A DNA stretch of 64,000 bases from DAIPJH01 sp036770365 (lineage in GTDB: Bacteria > Pseudomonadota > Alphaproteobacteria > Rickettsiales > UBA998), in NCBI GenBank assembly GCA_036770365.1, contig DAIPJH010000001.1, positions 248,001 to 312,000 on the forward strand. Reading direction: 5' to 3'. Position numbers and translations under genes: made by a program. The first letter of the stretch is position 1. Each line of letters opens with the position of its first letter. The notes under the pieces are model-generated. The model saw nothing but the letters and a program-made list of their open reading frames with translations, did not search any database and was not told the origin of the DNA. This document shows positions 1 to 8,562 of this stretch, piece by piece.

Positions 1-111
1 TCTAACAAAAAAACTAGAACTTATCTGCTGCCACTCAAAGCAGAGATACGCAAGCAGGAAAACATTGCCGAGGGCGACGACATTAAGGTAACGCTAGAAG
101 TTTTAGCATAA
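1..111 (+). CDS. DUF1905-like domain protein, C-terminal fragment
   Basis: The window opens inside a reading frame in frame 1 that ends at the TAA at 109-111. Its 36 residues (…YLLPLKAEIRKQENIAEGD…) resemble the end of DUF1905 domains, where a 'P-lp-kaeirk-lglkeGd-v-vtle' pattern closes a small beta-barrel. The N-terminus lies outside the window, so full length, start and partner domains are unknown. Function of the family is not established. The family match is from recalled pattern only. Confidence 0.55.
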   Translation, partial: SNKKTRTYLLPLKAEIRKQENIAEGDDIKVTLEVLA

Positions 112-134
112 AAAAAACGCCGCATATTGCGACG
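110..134 (-). terminator. Rho-independent terminator of the tRNA-Asn gene
   Basis: On the minus strand a CGTCGC / GCGGCG stem (one G-U pair) with a 5-nt loop is followed by eight T residues, directly downstream of the tRNA gene. The A-run overlaps the stop codon of the fragment on the plus strand. Confidence 0.75.
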
Positions 135-147
135 TTGAAAAGATGGA

Positions 148-222
148 TGGCTCCCTGGGCAAGATTCGAACTTGCGACCAATTGATTAACAGTCAACTGC
201 GCTACCGCTGCGCTACCAGGGA
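148..222 (-). tRNA. tRNA-Asn (anticodon GTT)
   Basis: On the minus strand the sequence folds as a tRNA: acceptor TCCCTGG paired with CCAGGGA, a D arm, an anticodon arm with loop CTGTTAA giving anticodon GTT (Asn), the T arm with GTTCGAATC, and an encoded 3' CCA (148-150). Length is 75 nt including CCA, so the variable loop is short. Confidence 0.95.
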
Positions 223-328
223 ACATTCTCCATGCCAACACCAAAGTCTCTTTGGCGAGGCGTGTGCTTCTATAACAAAAGCACCCACGTAATTCTAGCA
301 CTTTTTTACTAAAAATGATGCTGCGACC

Positions 329-814
329 TCAAAATCCCCAGCTAGAGGGGATTTCGTCTTCAAACACAGGGTATGCGGTCACAAGATCAGCCGTGCCAAA
401 TTCCGTAATAATACGCAGATGTTGCTGCCCTTTTGTGCCAATCACTCGCCCCATAGCAATATCATAGACATCACGAGGACGTTTTCCTTCTTGTAAAATC
501 GGTGTCCCGCGCTTTTGCCATGCCTCATCAAGTAAATCCAATAAGGCTTGTTTTTCTTTCACAATAAACACTGAATGTTTCTTCGCCTGCGCGTCCATCT
601 GCGTATGCGCCATCATGTGATCTATACGCGTCGCAAAACGTGGTGATGGGTCATCCCCGTAGCGTAACCCCGCCGGTGAAATATAGACTTCTTGTAACTG
701 CACTTGCTGCGACTGCGTCTGCGGTCGCTCCGCAGGCGGCGTATAGGTTTTCCAACCATAAAGCGCAACCAGCGTCAGCGTGAGTAAAATTCGTAGTATT
801 GTTTTAATGTTCAT
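329..814 (-). CDS. Secreted/anchored protein with a polymorphic-toxin-like C-terminal domain
   Basis: 161 aa. Residues 5-20 form one hydrophobic segment (signal peptide or anchor), followed by a Pro/Gln-rich spacer. The remainder has the pattern 'H..aHT…k.H.vF….lldEAW…G………vYdi.MGRviGt.G…l.ii…t..l.TAYPV', which I recall from C-terminal nuclease domains at the ends of large Rhs/CDI polymorphic toxins. Here it stands alone on a signal sequence. It starts 2 nt after the tsaC stop codon, so the two are probably co-translated. No recognisable immunity gene sits beside it. The toxin resemblance is recalled, not searched; a housekeeping role for the fold is possible. Confidence 0.5.
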   Translation of the reverse strand: MNIKTILRILLTLTLVALYGWKTYTPPAERPQTQSQQVQLQEVYISPAGLRYGDDPSPRFATRIDHMMAHTQMDAQAKKHSVFIVKEKQALLDLLDEAWQKRGTPILQEGKRPRDVYDIAMGRVIGTKGQQHLRIITEFGTADLVTAYPVFEDEIPSSWGF

Positions 815-816
815 AA

Positions 817-1782
817 CTATCTCGGTGCTGCTGCTCTGCGCAACCTATCATTGATTGCCATGCCCAAACCTTCATCAGGGATCGGCATCACGGCTATCGC
901 ACTATAGTCTGGCTTATCCACAAGACGCATATATGCAAAAAGATTGGCGGCAGCTTCGACCACATCACCCGTTTCACTAAGATTGACCGTACACGCTGCT
1001 CCATGCGGCACATGCGCACCGTAAGCGAGCAACGCTTCCGTTGACAACACTTCACGAACATTAAGCCTTACCCGTAAGTTCGGCGCGTAATGACTTTGCA
1101 GCATGCCGGGAGACTTCACAACGAATCCTTCACCTGTTGCAAGGTATATCTGCGTAGAAGGAATAACAGCGCGCAGCATCTCAAGCGTGATTGCGCCATG
1201 CCGTAAAATCAACGGTATTTCACCCGTACAATCCACCACGGTTGATTCCACCCCCACCACACACGCGCCACCATCGAGGATCATCACAGGTTCATTTTGT
1301 CCCTCAAACTCTTCTGCCACATGCTGTGCTGTCGTGGGACTGATCCGCCCCGAACGATTAGCACTTGGTGCTGCAAGTCCTACCCCTGCCGCTTCAATCA
1401 GTGCGCGTGCCACAGGGTGTGCAGGCATCCTCAGCGCAACACTGTCCATTCCTGCACTCACCAATAAAGACAATGGGCTATTTACATGTCTTGATACAAC
1501 CAACGTCAACGGCGCAGGCCAAAATTCTTTTGCGAGTGTTGCGGCGATGCCACCAAGCTCTCCGTAACGGTTTGCCATCACTTCACTGGCTACATGTACA
1601 ATCAACGGATTGAAGGCTGGACGCCCTTTTGCGGCATAAATTGATGCAATTGCCGCGTCATTTTCTGCACTTCCTGCAAGCCCATACACCGTTTCTGTTG
1701 GCATAGAAATCAGCCTACCAGCGCGAAGCAATACCGCAGCTTGTTGAATAATGTCCAAGTTTGAGGAAAATACTCGCATCAT
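817..1782 (-). CDS. tsaC: Threonylcarbamoyl-AMP synthase (TsaC/Sua5 family)
   Basis: Makes L-threonylcarbamoyladenylate from threonine, bicarbonate and ATP for the t6A37 modification of ANN-decoding tRNAs. The N-terminal YrdC domain is clear: 'GRLISMPTETVYGLAGSAEND', 'AAKGRPAFNPLIVHV', and 'LAAPSANRSGRISPTTAQHV'. After about residue 210 comes the Sua5 extension with 'SPGMLQSHYAPN', so it is the long Sua5 type (about 320 aa) rather than the short TsaC. The frame is open a further 20 codons upstream, but homology begins at the double ATG at 1777-1782, which I take as start. The Shine-Dalgarno there is weak. The toxin-like gene follows at once downstream. Confidence 0.93.
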   Translation of the reverse strand: MMRVFSSNLDIIQQAAVLLRAGRLISMPTETVYGLAGSAENDAAIASIYAAKGRPAFNPLIVHVASEVMANRYGELGGIAATLAKEFWPAPLTLVVSRHVNSPLSLLVSAGMDSVALRMPAHPVARALIEAAGVGLAAPSANRSGRISPTTAQHVAEEFEGQNEPVMILDGGACVVGVESTVVDCTGEIPLILRHGAITLEMLRAVIPSTQIYLATGEGFVVKSPGMLQSHYAPNLRVRLNVREVLSTEALLAYGAHVPHGAACTVNLSETGDVVEAAANLFAYMRLVDKPDYSAIAVMPIPDEGLGMAINDRLRRAAAPR

Positions 1783-1913
1783 AATTGACAAGGTTTTATT
1801 GGCTTCATATATTGCCACTAAATATCGTGGGTTGGACAGCAATTAACGGTAAAAATCACAAGATATGTAATTCTTGTGGTAAGGTATTTTTTGACATTAG
1901 AAGGGATTTTACA

Positions 1914-2891
1914 ATGGGTCAATTAGTGATTACGGTGGCGCAACAAAAAGGTGGCGCAGGCAAAACAACTATCGCAGCCCATTTGGCTGTCGCATTAACC
2001 CAAAAAGGGTATCGTGTTGCCGTGGTGGATATTGATCCTCAGGGCAGCTTGACGCATTGGCATCGCCTACGTGAAGAATTGTTCGGCGAAGGTTATACAG
2101 GCCTTTACTTCACCGCACTTTCAGGCTGGCGTGTTGGCAGCGAAGTAGCACGTCTTCGTCGTAGCTATGACATCATCATCATTGATTCTCCTCCGCATGT
2201 TGAAACCGAAGCGCGTACCGCTATCCGTAGTGCAGACTTAATCCTTGTGCCTGTCCAGCCAAGCCCTACTGACCTTTGGGCAACCAAAGCGACCGTTGAT
2301 CTTGCTAAGGCAGAAGGTAAAGCTGTTCGCACCATCATGAACCGCGTGAATCCCACCTCAAAAATCTTTGATTTGATTCGTGCAGAATTAAGCGACGTTG
2401 CAACCACCAAGCTTAACAACCGCGTCGTATTCGCGTCTGCATTGATGGAAGGTCGCGGCGTTACTGAAATTGCGCCAGCAAGCCCTGCGGCAACCGAAAT
2501 CAAGATGCTTGCGTCTGAAGTGCTTGAGTTTATGCCACAAGAGATTGATTCTTTTGATTTTGCAGCACAACAAACTCAAGAGCAGCCTACCATGGTGCAA
2601 GAAGTAATTTCACAACAATATGTGACGATTTCTTCGGAAAACACCATTTCTGAGCAAGAAACAGCACCAACGACAAAAGTTTTCAAAACCAAAACCGCGG
2701 CGGCAAAATCTACCACCGCGAAAAAAGCTTCTGCGAAAACGAAAGCTGCTACCAAAGCACGTACAACCAAGTCGGTTGTCGCAAAAGCTGCCGCAGCAAA
2801 AGCCGCAGCGGTCAAGAAAACCTCTACCAAAACCACGACAGCTACCAAAACCACCACGAAAGCACCTAAGAAAGTGCTTGAACTGGTATAA
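1914..2891 (+). CDS. ParA/MinD-family ATPase with a lysine/alanine-rich tail
   Basis: 325 aa. The N-terminal half is a ParA ATPase: deviant Walker A 'KGGAGKTT' (residues 12-19), Walker A' 'VVDIDPQGS' (37-45), and Walker B-like 'IIIIDSPPH'. Such proteins bind DNA or membranes non-specifically and position cargo such as chromosomes, plasmids or polar structures. From about residue 250 the protein turns into a Lys/Ala/Thr tail of about 75 residues (AAAK, TAKK, KTKAATK repeats) like histone H1 or alphaproteobacterial H1-like proteins, probably a DNA-binding arm. The frame extends upstream, but the ATG at 1914 has AAGGG about 9 nt before it and starts the homology. No parB is adjacent. A hairpin terminator follows. 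Confidence 0.85.
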   Translation: MGQLVITVAQQKGGAGKTTIAAHLAVALTQKGYRVAVVDIDPQGSLTHWHRLREELFGEGYTGLYFTALSGWRVGSEVARLRRSYDIIIIDSPPHVETEARTAIRSADLILVPVQPSPTDLWATKATVDLAKAEGKAVRTIMNRVNPTSKIFDLIRAELSDVATTKLNNRVVFASALMEGRGVTEIAPASPAATEIKMLASEVLEFMPQEIDSFDFAAQQTQEQPTMVQEVISQQYVTISSENTISEQETAPTTKVFKTKTAAAKSTTAKKASAKTKAATKARTTKSVVAKAAAAKAAAVKKTSTKTTTATKTTTKAPKKVLELV

Positions 2892-2921
2892 GTTCTACCT
2901 TCTTAAATGAACCTACCTCTA

Positions 2922-2954
2922 AGGCTGGAACACATAATGTTCCAGCCTTTTTTC
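2922..2954 (+). terminator. Rho-independent terminator after the parA-like gene
   Basis: Perfect 10-bp inverted repeat AGGCTGGAAC / GTTCCAGCCT with a 7-nt loop, followed by a run of T residues. Confidence 0.9.
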
Positions 2955-3014
2955 TATGGAAAATCTATTTTTTTTGGTATGTTCGTTCTCTAAATATCTT
3001 AAAGGAGAAAAGCC

Positions 3015-3617
3015 ATGTCAATTCATCTGCACTTTCTTCCCGCCCCCGTGCTTTCGTCCTATCAATCTTTTTATGCTATACTGCCCTTACCGTCTGACCT
3101 CCATCCTCATGCATGTTTACGTGTTGTCGCCATCAAAGATGCGGCTATTTCTCAACGTCTTTTGCTTTGTGCTGTGCATTTTTCGCCTTCATCAAATACC
3201 TTACCCCCTACTCCTGAAACTTGGCAGCAAAACTCTTCTCTCCTACACCCGCTCACCTCATCAATACATGCCTATCTCCAAGGAGAGCTAGTAGACTGGG
3301 ACATCGAGGTAATCATGCCAGATATACCATTTAAACAAAAAGCATGGAAAGCAATGGCAGAAATTCCTTATGGGACAACCATCAGCTACAGCGAACTGGC
3401 AGCTCGTGCAGGTAATCCCAAAGCCATTCGCGCCGCTGCTTCTGCCTGTGCAACAAATCCGATCCCACTCGTTATTCCGTGCCATAGAATCGTTGCAAAA
3501 GATGGTGGACTTGGAGGATTTGCATGGGGACTGCCTTACAAACAATCCCTATTAGATTTGGAATCGCGCACCATCAGCCCATACATCGACCCACCCTTAC
3601 AACAACGCCGCGCATGA
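3015..3617 (+). CDS. ogt: Methylated-DNA-protein-cysteine methyltransferase
   Basis: Suicide repair enzyme that moves the methyl group of O6-methylguanine to its own cysteine. The C-terminal half carries the family motifs: 'PFKQKAWKAMAEIPYGTTISYSELAARAG', the 'NPIPLVIPCHRIV' active site with the acceptor Cys, and 'GGFAWGLPYKQSLLDLE'. The N-terminal ~95 residues are poorly conserved, as in Ogt/AGT proteins, and total length (200 aa) is slightly above usual. AAAGGAG lies 8 nt before the ATG. Its TGA overlaps the ATG of the following 5-FCL gene (ATGA), so the two are translationally coupled. Confidence 0.93.
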   Translation: MSIHLHFLPAPVLSSYQSFYAILPLPSDLHPHACLRVVAIKDAAISQRLLLCAVHFSPSSNTLPPTPETWQQNSSLLHPLTSSIHAYLQGELVDWDIEVIMPDIPFKQKAWKAMAEIPYGTTISYSELAARAGNPKAIRAAASACATNPIPLVIPCHRIVAKDGGLGGFAWGLPYKQSLLDLESRTISPYIDPPLQQRRA

Positions 3618-4192
3618 CCTCATCCTCACCTCATAAACAAACAATCCGCCGTGCAATGAAAGAACAGCGCGTGATGCTCAGTGATATTGAACAGCATCAT
3701 GCATCTCAAGAACTTTGCCGACACTGGTATAGTGAACCACGCCTAAGAAATGCACGCACAGTAGCGGCCTACTACCCTATTCAATCTGAAATCTCTCCCC
3801 TTCCCCTCATGCGTATGCTACAGCATGACCGCATCCAACTTGCCCTTCCTGCCACACACGACCAACATACTCCCTTGACCTTTTATTCTTATACGCTTGG
3901 AGACGCGCTTTTTACTGGGCAACACGGCATCTTAGAACCTGCACGTGATCATGCCATCATTCCCGACCTCATTATCTTACCGCTGCTTGCCTACGATCTT
4001 CAAGGAACACGATTAGGCTATGGTGGAGGCTATTATGATCGCACCTTAGCAGAGCTGCATAAAAAATCCTTTTTTCCACTATGTGTTGGACTTGCCTACG
4101 GATTTCAGATGGCTGAAGCCTTGCCAAATGAAACACATGATGTCACATTAGACGCCATATTAACGCCCGACGGCATCACATGGTTTTCATAA
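3614..4192 (+). CDS. 5-formyltetrahydrofolate cyclo-ligase
   Basis: Converts 5-formyl-THF to 5,10-methenyl-THF with ATP. At 192 aa it is of normal length. The N-terminus has the basic 'K.TIRRAMKEQR' helix. The C-terminal signature 'DLIILPLLAYDLQGTRLGYGGGYYDRTL' is the nucleotide/phosphate-binding region of the YgfA/MTHFS family. The frame is open further upstream inside ogt, but the ATG at 3614 overlapping the ogt stop fits both homology and coupling. In many proteobacteria 6S RNA lies upstream of this gene; I see no space for it here. Confidence 0.92.
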   Translation: MTSSSPHKQTIRRAMKEQRVMLSDIEQHHASQELCRHWYSEPRLRNARTVAAYYPIQSEISPLPLMRMLQHDRIQLALPATHDQHTPLTFYSYTLGDALFTGQHGILEPARDHAIIPDLIILPLLAYDLQGTRLGYGGGYYDRTLAELHKKSFFPLCVGLAYGFQMAEALPNETHDVTLDAILTPDGITWFS

Positions 4193-4214
4193 CCCATAGA
4201 AAGACTTAAATAAC

Positions 4215-5015
4215 ATGCGGATCTTATTTATAGGTGATGTTGTAGGACGAGCAGGACGGGACGCTGTTCTCAAATACGTTCCCACCCTCCGTACATCAGA
4301 AAGCCTCGATGCGATCATCGTCAATGGTGATAACGCCGCCGCAGGCTTTGGCATCACAGGTGATATCTGCAAACAATTCTTTGAAGTCGGCGTTGATGTC
4401 ATCACAGGCGGCGACCATATTTGGGATCAAAAAGATATTCCATCCTACATTGCACAAGAAAAACGCTTACTACGCCCGATCAACTTTCCTTCACGCACAC
4501 CGGGGTTTGGCGCAGGTATTTTTGAAGTACGTGGCGGAAAACGCCTCGCAGTCTTACATCTTCTTGGGCAGGTCTTTCATAAAGAACATCTTGACTGCCC
4601 TTTTGCCGCTGCTGAAAACTGGTGTGAACGCACACGCTTGATGCGCGAGGCAGATGCGATCGTGGTAGATGTCCACGCAGAAGCGACATCGGAAAAAAAT
4701 GCTTTTGGCATCTTTTTAGACGGCAAAGTCAGCTTAGTAGTTGGCACACACACCCATATCCCCACCGCTGACGCACGTATTTTGGGAGGCGGCACAGCTT
4801 ATCAAACAGATGCAGGCATGTGCGGTGATTATAACTCGGTAATTGGTTTTGACCCAACATCGCCCTTAGCGCGCTTCACGACCAAGGTCAAAAAACATCG
4901 CCTAGAAGCCGCGGCAGGAGAAGCAACACTCTGCGGGATCATTATTGAAACGAATGATAAGACAGGGTTATGCCTATCACTTAAAACATTAAGCCTAGGT
5001 GGAATGCTGGCTTAA
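4215..5015 (+). CDS. YmdB-family metallophosphoesterase
   Basis: 266 aa, the family's standard length. It begins with the binuclear-metal motif 'MRILFIGDVVGRAGRDAV', then 'VNGDNAAAGFGI', 'TGGDHIWDQKDI', 'VDVHAEATSEKNAFG', 'GKVSLVVGTHTHIPTADARI' and 'TDAGMCGDYNSVIG', all typical of YmdB/TIGR00282 phosphodiesterases (2',3'-cyclic-nucleotide phosphodiesterase activity in Bacillus YmdB). It lies 22 nt after the 5-FCL gene in the same direction. In alphaproteobacteria this gene is often next to 5-FCL, as here. Confidence 0.92.
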   Translation: MRILFIGDVVGRAGRDAVLKYVPTLRTSESLDAIIVNGDNAAAGFGITGDICKQFFEVGVDVITGGDHIWDQKDIPSYIAQEKRLLRPINFPSRTPGFGAGIFEVRGGKRLAVLHLLGQVFHKEHLDCPFAAAENWCERTRLMREADAIVVDVHAEATSEKNAFGIFLDGKVSLVVGTHTHIPTADARILGGGTAYQTDAGMCGDYNSVIGFDPTSPLARFTTKVKKHRLEAAAGEATLCGIIIETNDKTGLCLSLKTLSLGGMLA

Positions 5016-5058
5016 TTTTATTGGCTTTTTACCATGCAAAGAAAAACTCTTAAAAAAA

Positions 5059-5415
5059 CTAAGCGTCTTCGCCTTCTTCTTCAAGTGAAGGAATTTTAAA
5101 TGGATTATTAGCAGCTCTTGTCCCGCGACGTGTCGTAGTTTTAGACTTGCTGCGCACTAAACGCCCTAAAGATTCGTCCCAGCTGTACTGATATACAACG
5201 GTTTTAATACCTGTCATAACAACATCACCGCTTGCTAATTGCAATACATCAAAACCTTTTTGCAAAGCATCATTGATAAGCGAAGAAGATTGACGCAAAT
5301 AATCAGGGTTGGACATCATATCATGCATATGCGCTTCATCGACCTCGGCCGCGGTAGACAAACCTACTTTTCCAGCCATATTCAACTTATTCAATAAACG
5401 GCGATTATATGTCAT
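5059..5415 (-). CDS. Conserved-looking hypothetical protein
   Basis: About 118 aa from the ATG at 5415, which has GGGGA a few nt upstream. Earlier starts (ATG 5427, GTG 5439) are also open. The body contains 'NPDYLRQSSSLINDALQKGFDVLQLASGDVVMTG', predicted to be a small alpha/beta domain, then a basic linker 'RSKSKTTTRRGTR' and an acidic end 'SLEEEGEDA'. There is no signal peptide and no membrane segment. It may belong to DUF2671, a small family I associate with Rickettsiales, but this is weak recall. It follows flgE on the same strand but beyond a terminator, so it probably has its own promoter. Function unknown. Confidence 0.65.
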   Translation of the reverse strand: MTYNRRLLNKLNMAGKVGLSTAAEVDEAHMHDMMSNPDYLRQSSSLINDALQKGFDVLQLASGDVVMTGIKTVVYQYSWDESLGRLVRSKSKTTTRRGTRAANNPFKIPSLEEEGEDA

Positions 5416-5596
5416 GACATTCCCCATCTTTAATTTCACCCATTATATGGGGCAAAACCATGCTGTCAAACCTATATATGGTAAAATATGTCCTTTTATC
5501 ACCACAAAAGTTAACAGCTTGTTCATTTTTGTTACAGTTTATGTAGTAACATACGCACCATTTGTCAACTGCGAAGCCAATAAATACAATAATACA

Positions 5597-5631
5597 TAAA
5601 AAAAGCCCGATCTCATTACTGAAATCGGGCT
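5597..5631 (-). terminator. Rho-independent terminator after flgE
   Basis: On the minus strand AGCCCGAT / ATCGGGCT (8 bp, 12-nt loop) is followed by a run of T residues. It lies 30 nt downstream of the flgE stop codon. Confidence 0.9.
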
Positions 5632-5661
5632 GAGGGGAGGAGTTAATCATTAACCAACACA

Positions 5662-8478
5662 CTAAATCTGATTCAACTTATCCAGAAGTTCGTCTGCTGT
5701 AGAGATCACACGGGTATTGGCCTGATACGCACGCTGTGCGACGATCATATCCGTCAGCTCTGAAGCCAAATCAACGTTCGATTGCTCTAGTGAACTTGAC
5801 ACGACATCACCCGTACCATTCGTCCCTGCATCACGGAGATTCAATTCTCCAGACTCTTGTGTTTGCGAATACACATTACCAGATTCAGGCTGCAAACCAT
5901 TAGCATTCACGAAATCTGCAATTGGAATCTGAAATAGTGATTTACTCTCACCGTTGCTATAGCTCACGATCACAAACCCTGACTCATCAATTGAAACCCC
6001 GACCAGCTCACCTACCGGCGCACCGTTTTGGTTCACAAATGCAACGTTATAATCTGAAGCGAACTGCGTCATTCCATCTGTATCACCAATCTGCAATGCA
6101 CCTGTTGTACCAGAAGGAAGACCTGCCGTACCAAAATTCATGTCGATCTCACTTGGTAGCGCACCGTTCGTCCAATTCACCGCCACGTTATTCGTCAGTG
6201 ATGTGCTGACCTGACGCAGTGTACCATCTCCGTTAAAAGTAATCGTACCGACGGCGATCTGCCCATCTGACAATGACGAATTCACCTCTTCTTCATTGAC
6301 TGCATACACTTCGCATGCCCATTCGTTATCCGCGATTTTGATATAGCTATAACGAATGTCATGTCCTTCTCCTAAGGTATCATAAATACGCACCGTACGA
6401 GAAAACTGCGAGGTGATATCACCTGAAGCCATATTATTACCAGTAACACCACTGGAATCATATTCAGGCCCTAAAACGCCTGTATCCCCCTGAACATACA
6501 CGGCAGGCGTCGCCACTGTACCTTGCAATGAATCGACTAAACCAAACTCAGCAAGCAAGCTCCCTCGGTTGGTGTTCGCAATTTCACCGTCGGTATTCCC
6601 TGCGCCCGCAGCGATTACCCCAGAACTTGTGATCGTGATCTCAAAAGTATTCGCGCCTGTGACGTTTGTCACGGTATGTACACCATTTAATTCTGATGAT
6701 GTGAAGCCTTGGAACACCGACATATTGGAAAGATCGATATTATCCCCAACACTGAGACCATGGCCTGCAAGCGTAATGGTTACTACCTGAGGCCCTGCTG
6801 GACCACCAGGAGTCGTCACTGAAGCCGCTGCAAGTGCTTGTGGTGTGCTGACGTAATCCGTAATCTGCAACGTATCAAGAGGATCATCCACATGCAACGA
6901 AAGAGTAGTATCCCCGAGAGGATCGGTCAATATCGCCGACACCCCTTCATCACCATTCACAAGATCATTAAGACCTTGCATGGTTGAAAATCGTCGTGAC
7001 CCTACCGCTACGTCAGCCACATCTAACTCACTCACCCAGTCAATCCCTTTGAGTGCGCCACTACCCGTTGCGTCCACATTGGCAAATGTCACCGATTCAT
7101 TCGCGTCTTCAGCACCAACCACCAAGCGACCATCAACTACGCGTGCGGTCAAACCCACTACATTGTCAATGGCATCTGCCAAGTTTGTTAAATTGTTAAA
7201 CTGACCCGAAGAAGCACTCGGCGAACCCGATGTGTAAGTAAATGTTGCTGTTCCGACAGACGGCGTAGCAATCGTAAAACTACGAGCTGCCGTAGTAAAA
7301 CCAGCCAAGCTTGTCGACTGGAAAAATGCTTGCGTTGCAGTAGCAGCATCTAAAATATTTCCTGTAAACAAACGCTCTGTATGCGATCCACTTGCCAAGT
7401 TCGCTGTCGCCACAGATGAAACCGTCGTAACAGAAAAAGTAAATGTATTCGCACCCGTCGCCGTGATCACATGCGTTGTGTTGATTTCGGAAAGTGGAAT
7501 ATCCGCTGCCGCTAACGTCACGCCATTAAGATCGATCACATCTCCTGTTGCATAACCTAAAGATGCTAACGTCACTGGCAAGGTCACTGTCACCGTGTTG
7601 GTCAAACCATCAGTGGTTAATTCACCTGCGCCAAAACTAGTGGCACTTAGATCAACCGCGCCATCCCCCATATTACCAGTACCTGACGTCGTCACCTGAC
7701 GCCCTAAAGCAAACCCACCATATTGATAGTCATACTGCAAACCATTACCTGTGGCGAGTGTGATACGATCACCACGAGCAATACCATTAGTAACAGCTAA
7801 CCCAAAAGACGGAGGGGTTGCACTCGTCTCATCTGGAACAATGATATCATCCGCACTAATACCATAGTTATTTGCAGAAAACTGATCCATAGTAATGGTC
7901 GCACCCGCACCGAGATACACATCTTCACTCGCATCCAGATTCATACCAAGCGCAATATCAGTGGTTGCGCTTGCAACACCCTGAGCGGATTCCACGTTCA
8001 CCACTTGCAAGCTTTCAAGCGTTGAACTCGCAGCGGAATTCAAATTCCCCGGTTCGCCTGGTTTCAAACCTCCATTATCCAACGGCCATGCCATCAAATA
8101 GTACCCAGCTGCATTACGAAAGTTACCCGTCTCATCCTGACGAAATGACCCTGCACGGGTATAGAGTGAGCGTCCACCTGCATCGGCGTCAGTATTCACC
8201 ACAAAAAAGCCATTACCAGAAATCGCAATATCTGTTGGCGAACTTGTAGAAGACAACAAACCTTGATTATCAATGCTGTAGCGCGCTGTAGCACGCGCAC
8301 CACCCGGAGAATAAGTGCTTGCCCCTGGCTGTGTTACCACTAAGGTCTGGAAACTTGCTTCTGCCTTCTTATAACCCACCGTATTCACGTTCGAAATATT
8401 ATCCGAAATGATACCAATTTTCTGACCCTGAGTATTAAGCCCAGACACCCCAGTAAATAATGCTCCGTATAATGACAT
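5662..8478 (-). CDS. flgE: Flagellar hook protein FlgE (enlarged)
   Basis: Forms the flagellar hook. The N-terminal rod/hook D0 motif (residues 1-47, 'GLNTQGQKIGIISDNISNVNTVGYKK') and the C-terminal 'SSSLEQSNVDLASELTDMIVAQRAYQANTRVIS' (residues 895-927) are classic. At 938 aa it is more than twice the usual 400-odd residues. The extra mass lies between about residues 200 and 680. It contains two copies of a beta-rich module (residues 293-350 and 563-617) and a flagellin_IN-like stretch (residues 385-470). Strong AAAGGAG before the ATG. Third gene of fliK-flgD-flgE, ended by a hairpin terminator. Confidence 0.95.
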   Translation of the reverse strand: MSLYGALFTGVSGLNTQGQKIGIISDNISNVNTVGYKKAEASFQTLVVTQPGASTYSPGGARATARYSIDNQGLLSSTSSPTDIAISGNGFFVVNTDADAGGRSLYTRAGSFRQDETGNFRNAAGYYLMAWPLDNGGLKPGEPGNLNSAASSTLESLQVVNVESAQGVASATTDIALGMNLDASEDVYLGAGATITMDQFSANNYGISADDIIVPDETSATPPSFGLAVTNGIARGDRITLATGNGLQYDYQYGGFALGRQVTTSGTGNMGDGAVDLSATSFGAGELTTDGLTNTVTVTLPVTLASLGYATGDVIDLNGVTLAAADIPLSEINTTHVITATGANTFTFSVTTVSSVATANLASGSHTERLFTGNILDAATATQAFFQSTSLAGFTTAARSFTIATPSVGTATFTYTSGSPSASSGQFNNLTNLADAIDNVVGLTARVVDGRLVVGAEDANESVTFANVDATGSGALKGIDWVSELDVADVAVGSRRFSTMQGLNDLVNGDEGVSAILTDPLGDTTLSLHVDDPLDTLQITDYVSTPQALAAASVTTPGGPAGPQVVTITLAGHGLSVGDNIDLSNMSVFQGFTSSELNGVHTVTNVTGANTFEITITSSGVIAAGAGNTDGEIANTNRGSLLAEFGLVDSLQGTVATPAVYVQGDTGVLGPEYDSSGVTGNNMASGDITSQFSRTVRIYDTLGEGHDIRYSYIKIADNEWACEVYAVNEEEVNSSLSDGQIAVGTITFNGDGTLRQVSTSLTNNVAVNWTNGALPSEIDMNFGTAGLPSGTTGALQIGDTDGMTQFASDYNVAFVNQNGAPVGELVGVSIDESGFVIVSYSNGESKSLFQIPIADFVNANGLQPESGNVYSQTQESGELNLRDAGTNGTGDVVSSSLEQSNVDLASELTDMIVAQRAYQANTRVISTADELLDKLNQI
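6628..6792 (-). repeat. Beta-rich module, copy 2 in flgE
   Basis: Encodes FlgE residues ~563-617: 'VVTITLAGHGLSVGDNIDLSNM … ELNGVHTVTNVTGANTFEITITS'. This is the clearest of the three copies; the GHGLSVGD…NGVHTV…ANTF pattern is common in surface and phage tail proteins. Confidence 0.65.
7423..7602 (-). repeat. Beta-rich module, copy 1 in flgE
   Basis: Encodes FlgE residues ~293-352: 'VTVTLPVTLASLGYATGDVIDLNGVT … INTTHVITATGANTFTFSVTT'. It shares the pattern V.G/TGD.I.L … INg.H.vT.vtgANTF.. with copy 2 and with the FlgK insert. The repeat is at protein level and diverged in DNA. Confidence 0.6.
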
Positions 8479-8562
8479 AACCTACTCCTTTTAAACTCTC
8501 TTGTGAATGCGAAGCGCATTACCATTAAATAATTAAGTCGTGTATTCTCTTCATACCCAAAA

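Noticed and set aside
2165..2857. Long open frames on the minus strand opposite the parA-like gene
   Set aside because: They are antisense shadows; the Lys/Ala/Thr codons of the tail read backwards as Val/Phe/Ala-rich frames without ribosome sites.
3015..3617. 6S RNA expected next to 5-formyl-THF cyclo-ligase
   Set aside because: ogt overlaps the gene directly, and no 6S-like hairpin is visible upstream.
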